DNA from: Aureobasidium sp. EXF-3400
Lineage: Eukaryota > Ascomycota > Dothideomycetes > Dothideales > Saccotheciaceae
Direction: 5' to 3'
Assembly (NCBI GenBank): GCA_024195585.1
Contig: SWBL01000003.1
Location: 310,001-374,000, forward strand
DNA: 64,000 nucleotides
Of the stretch, positions 57,117 through 64,000 are shown piece after piece. Position numbers and translations under genes: made by a program. Within the stretch, counting starts at the first letter, position 1. Every line of letters begins with the position of its first letter. Below the pieces are notes generated by a model that worked only from the letters and a program-made list of their open reading frames with translations, was not told the origin of the DNA and searched no databases.

Positions 57117-59309
57117 TCATTGTTTTTTTTTGCCCATGACAATGCCATTGTCACTCCTCCATCTACGAGCGCATTGGTCGTGCATGGCTCCAATCGAAGT
57201 GTACGATATCTGATTGGCCTTGATATTGTTGCTTACGTAGAAGCAAGAGTCGTAAACGCATGGGACATCCAGGTCCTGTTCGCGAAGCTGCTCTACAGCA
57301 GCTTTGTTGATGGGGTCAGAGATCTTCCTCAATCTCGTCTCAGTAGCATGGGCGAGATTGGGCAACTGGCCACTGTATTTAGACTGCCGATTGCACGATG
57401 AACAAAGGTACATCCCGTCGTCTCTCAGGACAGTATGTCTAGTATCCATGTCAGTGTCTTGACAATGATCGCATGCAAGTTCCCAACCACAGGCCAGGGC
57501 CACACTCTTGAAATGATGAAGCTTCTGTAATCGAGCCTCTTCCTCTGATAGTGGCATAGACACACCAGCCAAAACCTTGGCCAGGCATGCAGGACAGAAG
57601 AGTTGGCCTGGGTATATCTCAGCTGAGCTCATCTTGGGATAAAAGATAGTCTTTCGATTCTTGACAGGAATCAGTTCAGACTCGGGAACCTCACAGCCCG
57701 AGCATCCTGGATCGGAGCCAACTTGTGCTCGGAGGTCTTTGTTCATCTTGCGCTTCTCTATGCGCGCTGCCGTTTCAGCGACCTTGACCTCGTCTGGCAG
57801 GACACCGTCGAATCTAAGACCGTGGTAGCAATTATGGCAGATGAATCCACCCATGGGATCTGAGCCGTCAAACAGAATTCTCACTCCCGAAGGGAGCGTC
57901 ATCACACCGCATGCTGAGTTTTTGCAAGGTGACTTGAAGCCAGCGGCAGGGTTTCTGAACCCTTGCTGCAAGGTCCAAGCGGCATTCATGCCTGTCCAGG
58001 TCACTTCGGGCAAAGCAAGCTTGCTACGGACACGCTCATATGTTTCGACACATGCGATACTTCGCCATACTGTGTACGTGGTGACATTCTGCATGGAGTG
58101 CAACCAGAGTTGCCAAATACCCTCGTAGATAATCAACCAAGCACTATCGATACCTTCGAAGAAGGTGTTGAATACCTTGAAGTCCGACTCGACTCCATCA
58201 CGACAGGCCTGGTTATAATGACGAGAGTTCTGGTGAACCTCTGGGAGGCTCTCGGGTATGTGCTTGTCAATAATAGCGGTATGCTCCTTTTTGCGCTTTC
58301 GAAGACAAATCGTACTTCCTGCATAGGCGTCGGCCTTCATACTGTTGGCATACCTGATGTTGCCAGTTGCGAAATTACCGTAATTTCCAGGGCAATCAAA
58401 ATCCTCTGGATCATCTGGTAGGCCGAGCCAGTCTTCTTTCGACCATACCTTCTGAATTGTCACTTCTTGCGTTTCACGAGGTGTATAGGCACAGAAAAAT
58501 TTCACACGATCTTCAATCTTTGCTTTTGTAAGCACACGCCAGATTGGGAGTGTCATTGGGCGCTCATGCGCGGGCATCTCAAAAATTCTATCAGACCACC
58601 ACAGAGCCTCTTCTTGGAACAAATTGATGGTCCTTCGAGTAAGGTCCGAGAACCTGCGAATGACCTCGTCAGCTTCGAGGTCGATATCTGGAATGGGGTA
58701 TACAATAGGTACCCAAACCTTCTCTTCGTCTTCCTCTACGTCAAGAGCTGTACCCTCGACGTCAGGACCGGGATTGAATTCCTCGGCCAACTCTTTAAGA
58801 GTGTCATCATAGTCGAACTCGAAGTCCGACTCTTCATCGTCGACGACCTCACCATCGTTGACGTAGTCTTGGTCTTCAACGACCTTCTGCTTGCCCTGCG
58901 CCTTTGCGGAGAGCTTCTTTCTGCCCGACTGGACGGAGGGCACTTGCTCCTCTTCGTCCGGAAGCTCGTCGCGGTATGAGCGCTTGGACGAGATGCGGGA
59001 ACTGCGCCTTGGTTCAGAGGGCTGCTCAAGCACCTCGGTGTCCGCAGACACGACGCGTTTCGAGTCGCTGCCACTGGCATTGACTCTTGACGAACTCAAT
59101 GGTGGCTGCTGAAGCAGCGACACCTCGTCGGTTGAAGTCTCGTTCTTACGAGACTTTGCCATTCTCACCCGCTTCTGAGCAGGTTGCAGACTACTCTCTT
59201 GAGTTGTGTCTGCAAACACATCGTCCTCTGGGACTTCTGTGTAGTTCGGCCTAGCCGAAACCCTCTTGGGTCGAGAATCTGACACCTCTTTGGAAGTGGT
59301 GTGGCGCAT
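57117..59309 (-). CDS. Large cysteine-rich protein with four GATA-like zinc-binding modules
   Basis: A single exon of 730 residues from the ATG at 59309 (MRHTTSKEVSD); the frame is open upstream, but that part lies in a GA-rich promoter and lacks a good start. Residues about 1-250 are charged and disordered with basic patches. The C-terminal half has four C-x(2-4)-C ... C-x2-C units, near 463-505 (CKNSAC ... CHNC), 533-580 (CSGC ... CPAC), 612-645 (CDHC ... CSSC) and 678-717 (CVYDSC, ending DQC). These resemble GATA-type fingers without a normal GATA DNA-contact loop. It is probably nuclear. I know this type only from fungal hypothetical proteins. Confidence 0.78.
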   Translation of the reverse strand: MRHTTSKEVSDSRPKRVSARPNYTEVPEDDVFADTTQESSLQPAQKRVRMAKSRKNETSTDEVSLLQQPPLSSSRVNASGSDSKRVVSADTEVLEQPSEPRRSSRISSKRSYRDELPDEEEQVPSVQSGRKKLSAKAQGKQKVVEDQDYVNDGEVVDDEESDFEFDYDDTLKELAEEFNPGPDVEGTALDVEEDEEKVWVPIVYPIPDIDLEADEVIRRFSDLTRRTINLFQEEALWWSDRIFEMPAHERPMTLPIWRVLTKAKIEDRVKFFCAYTPRETQEVTIQKVWSKEDWLGLPDDPEDFDCPGNYGNFATGNIRYANSMKADAYAGSTICLRKRKKEHTAIIDKHIPESLPEVHQNSRHYNQACRDGVESDFKVFNTFFEGIDSAWLIIYEGIWQLWLHSMQNVTTYTVWRSIACVETYERVRSKLALPEVTWTGMNAAWTLQQGFRNPAAGFKSPCKNSACGVMTLPSGVRILFDGSDPMGGFICHNCYHGLRFDGVLPDEVKVAETAARIEKRKMNKDLRAQVGSDPGCSGCEVPESELIPVKNRKTIFYPKMSSAEIYPGQLFCPACLAKVLAGVSMPLSEEEARLQKLHHFKSVALACGWELACDHCQDTDMDTRHTVLRDDGMYLCSSCNRQSKYSGQLPNLAHATETRLRKISDPINKAAVEQLREQDLDVPCVYDSCFYVSNNIKANQISYTSIGAMHDQCARRWRSDNGIVMGKKKQ

Positions 59310-59660
59310 GGTTGATTGAACGATTGTGATGCGAGTGCAAAGATGCAGGAAAGCGGTGATCGAACAATGCAAAATCGGTTGAGAAACAAAACTCGGTCGA
59401 TGTGTGGGAAAAAGAAAGAGAGAAAGAAAGAAAGCGGAAGGCGAGTTTTGGGTGCAACGCCAGCTTGGGTGCGCCTTCCCATGTTGCACCTGCCTCATTG
59501 CTGAGCGGCAGCGAGGTGCGTGTGCATGGACCACCCGCAGAGATACTTACGCGCTTTTGGGGTTTCTGTCTTCTCTCTTTTTCACACAAATCAAATCAAC
59601 ATGCGTAAGGGTTCCCGGTGTGCTTGTGCTATAGTGGAACATGATATTAACTCTTCACAG
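59310..59660. promoter_or_regulatory. Region between GATA-like gene and Argonaute pseudogene
   Basis: About 350 bp upstream of both. A GA-rich simple repeat (AAAGAGAGAAAGAAAGAAAG) lies at about 59411-59434, just upstream of the GATA-like start. An ATG at 59601 followed by GTAAGG could be the remnant of an Argonaute first exon. Confidence 0.4.
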
Positions 59661-61869
59661 CTCGTCAAGAGGTTCAAGACCGTGGCCTGCCCCTTAGGGG
59701 AAAAAACGTAAGTACCTTGATCTCCTAGCACTCTTCCCCATCTGCACTCTGTTATTGTCTGGACTGGATTGAGTATCAAACCGATACTTGCTACCCGCCC
59801 TTCAACTTTCGAAGCACTCTGGATCTCCTGGCATTCGCATCTTTCTGTAAGTCTCACCAAAACTTTCTATGTGATTCCAGCAGTCAGTCACTTACATGGA
59901 ACAGCAGTCAAGGCAATGCCCCTCGGCCAGATGCAACAATCCAAGCTCTCGAGGATGCTCGTGTCCAGAAGATCGCCGGCCAAATCATTGAGCAATTCCC
60001 TCTTGGCCCCGGCCATGGCACCAGACATGCCTCAATCGTGCTGTGTGCCAGCCACCTCGATCTCAAGACAGCATTCGATACTGGCAAGCAGAAGACTTCC
60101 CAATTCCGCTATGTGGTTGGCACGGCTGGTGAAAAGCCCAGCAAACCCAAGATGCGTCTTCTCGCGGCCAATCTCATCAAGGAACCCATCTTCACCGATT
60201 GCCAGGTCGCGACAGACTATTCGAGCCTGATCGTGACTACGAAAAAGCTGGACCTTGGTCCTCCAGACCGCAAGCAGGGCAAAATTGAGGTCATCGATCC
60301 CGCACTGCCTGCTTTCCAAGGTCCCGACAACACTCAACAAGCCCAAGAAGCCAGAAACCGTCGAACCATTGGTTGCGAACTGTCCAAGACCGAAGAATTC
60401 AGCCTGACTGATCTCGTCCGCTCTTTACAAGCCGTTCAATCAGGGACTTCGTTCGCCCAGAGTGATGTTGTTCAACTACTCAACATCATCGTCTGTGAGA
60501 ATCTCAACAGCATGAATGACGTCCACCTTCCTGGAACCCGCACCTTCCTGCCGCCAGCAACCCTCACTGGTACACTCAACATCCACCTTCCCTCTCAGAA
60601 CCCGCACCTTCCTGCTGTCAGCCACGCTCACTGGTACACTCAACGTTCACCTTCTCCGTCAAAGCTCCCACCTTTCTTCTGCCAGTAACCCTCACTGGTG
60701 CACTGCCAGTGTCCACTATCTTGGTCAGAACAATCACCATCCTGGTGTCAACTCGCAGTTCATGGAGAGGGCCGATGTCACCGGCGGTCTTCAAGCTTTG
60801 CGTGGGTACTACGCTAGTGTCCGCACTCCATCAAACGAGACCTCGGTCAATCTTCACGTCACAAGCGCCGCTTCTTCCAAGCATTCACCGTCTATGAGTC
60901 TCGTCTCCGGATACGCCGGCGGTTACGCTGGTCAGCCTCCGAGACCACACGACTTGGTCAGGGCTGAAGCGTTCATTCGCATGCTTCGTGTCAGAACAAA
61001 CTACCTCAAGGCTCTTGACAAGAACGGCAAGCCCAAGAAGGATGTTCAGGGACGCCCTCAAACTGTGCTTGGCTTCAGAAGCATTGTTGGTCTGGCTCCT
61101 CGTCCTCAAAAGAATGGCGGCGCCAAAGCTGTCACCTTCTCCTGGACGGATCCGAAAAACCCTCAGTCTGCTCGTACAGTCTCTATTTCCGAGTTCTTCA
61201 AGGCTCGGCACGGCATGACTCTTCAGCATCCAGAGTTACCTGTTCTCGACGTGGACATTGTGAACGACCCCTCGTATCTCTCTGTCGAGCTGGCGACAGT
61301 CCTACCTGGTCAACATGTCAGACGCTTACTCCCTGGGAGTCGAACGGTACACATGCTTCGCTTTGCTGCCAGACCATCACATCTCAATGCAGAATCCATC
61401 ACGAGAACTTCGGGCAATGATTTAGAAATCTCGGGCGCTAACAGATTACAGCAGGACAACAAAGTCAACAAATACTCGAACGACAAGAAGCCACCTACTC
61501 GTTATGACAAAAAGAAATCCCACGATGAGAAGTTACGCGACCAGGTACGTTTTCTGTAATTTCTCTAGCAGAATCAAGTCATTTTTTTGACAAAAATAGA
61601 TCCTTCAGGAGGTGATCGACAATGGCGGTCAAGTTCCCGACAAGTTGAAAAGCCAAGTCGTTGCTGTCAGAAAGAAGACAACAGCACAATCTGCTCTAGA
61701 GAAAGAGCTCCAAGAAAGAAACCCTCAGCTCATCCAAGAATTGAAGGATGTAAGAAAGGAGATCAAAGATCTGGAGAAGAAACGCGACGCTCTTCAAAAG
61801 GAGCTTGACGATAACAAGGCTGCTCTTCGCCTTATTCCTACTGGCGATATCGATGATGTTGATATGTGA
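59661..61869 (+). pseudogene. N-terminal and PAZ half of a QDE-2-like Argonaute, frameshifted and with a foreign helical tail
   Basis: Exons 59661-59707 and 59905 onward are compatible in phase, but the start codon is not resolved. The first frame (to 60688) holds Argonaute N-terminal features (VATDYSSLIVTTKKLDLG; SDVVQLLNIIVCENLNSMND). At 60521 a 190-bp tandem-repeat insertion shifts the frame. The next frame continues with GGLQALRGYYASVRTPSN, AEAFIRMLRVRTNYLKAL and a PAZ domain (SISEFFKARHGMTLQHPELP, SYLSVELATVLPGQ). Where MID should follow, a 58-nt intron (61543-61600) leads to a Lys/Glu-rich coiled-coil tail ending at 61869. From the ATG at 60516 one uninterrupted frame could encode about 430 residues (PAZ plus tail), so a shortened product is possible. 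Confidence 0.8.
60521..60710 (+). repeat. Tandem repeat insertion in the Argonaute coding region
   Basis: Three diverged units, 60521-60580, 60581-60644 and 60645-60710 (60, 64 and 66 bp), share CCTCACTGGTACACTCAAC-like and CACCTTCCT-like words. Each starts with (G/A)T(C/T)CAC. The total of 190 bp is not a multiple of three. The sequence on both sides joins cleanly at GTCCAC if the three units are left out, restoring the Argonaute frame. Confidence 0.85.
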
Positions 61870-62015
61870 AGAGGTTTTCTTTGATGAAAAACCGAGGAAA
61901 ATATCGCTAAACTACTGCATATTCGAAGGATTGCTTCTATGCTTTCATACTATTAGCTCTACATCTTGCTAATATTGGCTCAAATCTTACTCATTTTGCT
62001 CTCTTTTCGCTGAAA

Positions 62016-62360
62016 AATCAAGTCATTCTCTTAATTTAATATGTCTTTACATTAATGATTGTGGAATTCTAGATAATTTGTAACTATGAGTGAGGTCTGT
62101 CTATAAGAGCCTAGTAAGAAAATCATATTTTAATTATTTTATTAGAGAAAGACAGCCTTTAATCATTATGACTAACCTTTAGATCATCATGAAATTGCAA
62201 AATACTAGAAACCAGATCGACGATCTGGAGGAATAACGTAGCACTCTTTAAAGAAAGCTTGATAATAATAGGATATCTCTTTATATCATTTCTTTCGATT
62301 ATATGCATATAGTCCTATAATGAGGACTTTTTTTAGAAAAAAAAGTCGAGGAAAAGAGAT
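62016..62360 (+). repeat. RIP-like, AT-rich second copy of the helical-tail exon
   Basis: This region lines up with 61572-61906 at a steady offset of 444-454 bp. Anchors are AATCAAGTCATT (61572 and 62016), GATCTGGAG (61768 and 62222) and GAGGAAAA (61894 and 62348). Between anchors most differences are C-to-T and G-to-A (for example CTTCAAAAGGAGCTTGACGA against CTTTAAAGAAAGCTTGATAA). The frame is destroyed by many stops. The pattern is what RIP does to a tandem duplication, though the first copy seems hardly changed. Confidence 0.8.
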
Positions 62361-62371
62361 ATAAGTCTAGT

Positions 62372-63595
62372 AAATACTAGGTATTGCCAACGCCCAAGGT
62401 CTACTACGGAAATAAAGAGCTTTAGGCTAGAGAAGGATCTTAGAACTTGATGAACGTCAAGTTTTCTAAGCCCGGCTCGATTAGCATGTGGGCTTGCGTT
62501 GTTCTTAACTACAACGACCAGCGTGGCGAGGCACTGCTGTAGCAGGGTAGTCAGTTTAAGGGCGAGAATGTTCTTGGTGTAGATGGCCTTATAGCAGCTC
62601 TTGAGCGCCACCTAGGAACATACGGAGTGCGTATGGGCCAGCGTGTCTAAACGCAGCACTTCAAAATCCCCCGTCCAACTGAGCAGGGTCAGAGCCGCGT
62701 AGACATTGATCGAAAGCTTGACGAGACGTTCTACAAGGCTTCGGTGAAGGGAATTGAGCTTCTTTTCATTGTCCTCAAAGAAGCTGACAAGTGGCTTTAT
62801 AGCCGCATCAAATATTTCGGCGATGTCAAGCACGGCGTTTAGACTGTCTACAGTGTAGGCTCGAAGATCCAGAAGCCTAAGGGTCAAAATATGTATCTAG
62901 GAAATCTGGCTCTTAAATTCAACATCAAGGGCGGCGGCTTCGTTCACACGTAGCGCGATATGTACCCTCTCGACGGCAAGAATACCTGCGTGCTCGTCGG
63001 CATTGATGTCACTCACCCTTCTCCCGGCTCTGCTAAGGGCAGCCCCAGTATCGCCGGTGTCGTGGCGAGCGTAGACGAGCAGCTATGTCAATGGCCTGGC
63101 TCGCTACGTAGCCAGAAAGGCAAGGAAGAGATGGTTCAGGGCCTCACGGAGATGATGCTTGAGCGCCTCGAGCTCTGGCGCAAGATCAACAGGAACTTAC
63201 CTAGCAAGATCATCATCTTCCGCGACGGAGTCTCTGAAGGACAGTGCAACCTTGTTCTCGACCAGGAGCTTCCACTCATTCAGAAGGCCTACGAGAAGCT
63301 CTACGGTGGTTCCGAGAAATGGCCTAAAACCACAATCATAGTGGTGGGCAAGAGACATCACACTCGCTTCTATCCCACAGATAACAAATCCATGGACCAG
63401 AGAACTGGTAATCCTATGCCAGGAACTGTTGTCGACCGCGGAGTTACTCCGCATTATCTCTGGGACCTCTTGGTCCAGGCGCACAAGGGCCTACAAGGAA
63501 CCGCCAGGCCAGCCCATTACGTCGTCATCAAGGACGAATCCCTGGAATCCTTTGTTCACGATATACAAGTAAATATGACGGACTGGCCGTTGTGA
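62372..63595 (+). pseudogene. Argonaute MID-PIWI part with RIP-type stop codons, C-terminus missing
   Basis: One continuous frame without indels encodes MID and most of PIWI: SKPGSISMWACVVLNYND, then GIDVTHPSPGSAKGSPSIAG with the first catalytic Asp, and IIIFRDGVSEGQ with the second. Stops are at 62423, 62441, 62540, 62648, 62840 and 62951, and one more at 62378 at the edge. Five sit where a Gln is expected (CAG or CAA to TAG or TAA) and one (62441) where Trp is expected in GSWN. All fit CpA-to-TpA on one strand or the other. The frame then runs clean to 63595. Argonaute similarity ends at about 63568, beside a GTAAAT donor-like site, before the conserved ATKAVSICPPAYYAD segment, which is found at 48.2 kb instead. 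Confidence 0.88.
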
Positions 63596-63806
63596 GTAGT
63601 AGATCAGAAGGCATCAGATAGCTATAACATCAGTCCCTGATTAATCATACTATCAAGGTAGCACCTCGCTGTGCACTGCTTATCATAATAAACATTTAGC
63701 AAGCATCGCACTTTCAGAGATGAAGTGATAAGAAAGATGCCTCTCGGATACGACTATATACAGTACTTTGTAGAATTAAGAGTGTCATTAAGCGTGAAGC
63801 ATTCGT

Positions 63807-64000
63807 CTACTGGAAGCGCTTCTCGGCAGCCTTCCAGTTGATGACATCCCAGATGGCGTTGAAGTACTCGGCCTTCTTGTTCTGGTACTGGAGGTAATAG
63901 GCGTGCTCCCAAGCGTCAACACCGAGGATGGGTCTGAATTGACCAACGACGGGGTCCTGGTTTGCGTAGGTTCTGATCTGGATGGCACCAGTCTGGGTGT
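63807..64000 (-). CDS. SOD2: Manganese/iron superoxide dismutase, C-terminal part (partial)
   Basis: The gene enters from the right edge and ends with the TAG at 63809-63807; 63 complete codons are visible before it. [19 protein letters not shown] carries the last two metal ligands (Asp and His of D-x-W-E-H). The tail [13 protein letters not shown] is typical of mitochondrial MnSOD. The enzyme converts superoxide to hydrogen peroxide and oxygen. Its start, and therefore any targeting peptide, lies outside the window. The proposed right inversion breakpoint lies within the 240 bp before its 3' end. Confidence 0.95.
   Translation of the reverse strand, partial: TQTGAIQIRTYANQDPVVGQFRPILGVDAWEHAYYLQYQNKKAEYFNAIWDVINWKAAEKRFQ

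Noticed and set aside
62372..63595. Stop codons in PIWI read as a reassigned genetic code or stop readthrough
   Set aside because: All other genes in the window use TAA, TAG and TGA as normal stops, the premature ones cluster near the duplication, and one replaces Trp rather than Gln, so RIP fits better.

Overview
This window is nuclear DNA of a filamentous ascomycete (Pezizomycotina). The genes have many short introns (mostly 48-62 nt, GT-AG, CTAAC-like branch points), and I could solve nearly all splice junctions by frame and family fit. The gene content is typical of such fungi: an Ayg1-type melanin hydrolase, a LaeA/Llm-like methyltransferase, a hybrid histidine kinase, a Trk potassium transporter and a QDE-2-like Argonaute. 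A melanised Dothideomycete-like fungus is my best guess; the sequence itself does not prove the class.

Layout. 0-10.4 kb: 3' end of an unknown gene, zinc alcohol dehydrogenase, a transposase-like helix-turn-helix protein, a Gfo/Idh/MocA oxidoreductase, a bestrophin-like channel, a Mg-chelatase/AAA-like protein and VPS16. 10.7-24.3 kb: phospholipase D, cyanase, a putative N-myristoylated protein, a C2H2 zinc-finger protein, a LaeA-like methyltransferase and a rhomboid protease. 24.9-34.3 kb: hybrid histidine kinase, Trk transporter and glycogen synthase, all on the minus strand. 35.5-47.2 kb: small secreted cysteine-rich protein, proline-rich membrane protein, MFS transporter, DUF1295 protein, universal-stress-domain protein and Ayg1-like hydrolase. 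49.6-59.3 kb: UTP14, mitochondrial ribosomal protein MRPL27, GH81 endo-1,3-beta-glucanase and a GATA-like cysteine-rich protein. The right edge carries the end of a mitochondrial-type Mn superoxide dismutase.

The most unusual part is a broken Argonaute gene. Its N-terminal and PAZ part (59.7-61.9 kb, plus strand) is frameshifted by a 190-bp tandem-repeat insertion and runs into an unexpected helical tail. A second, AT-rich copy of that tail lies at 62.0-62.36 kb. MID-PIWI follows at 62.37-63.6 kb with six stops that all fit CpA-to-TpA change (repeat-induced point mutation, RIP) and fade with distance from the duplication. The last part of PIWI is missing there and lies 15 kb away on the opposite strand at 47.97-48.25 kb. 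Turning the 48.2-63.6 kb segment around would rejoin the two pieces, so a single 15-kb inversion explains the split. Diverged repeats sit next to the left breakpoint.

The other genes are mostly housekeeping or general metabolism, and they do not form an evident operon-like cluster or biosynthetic cluster.
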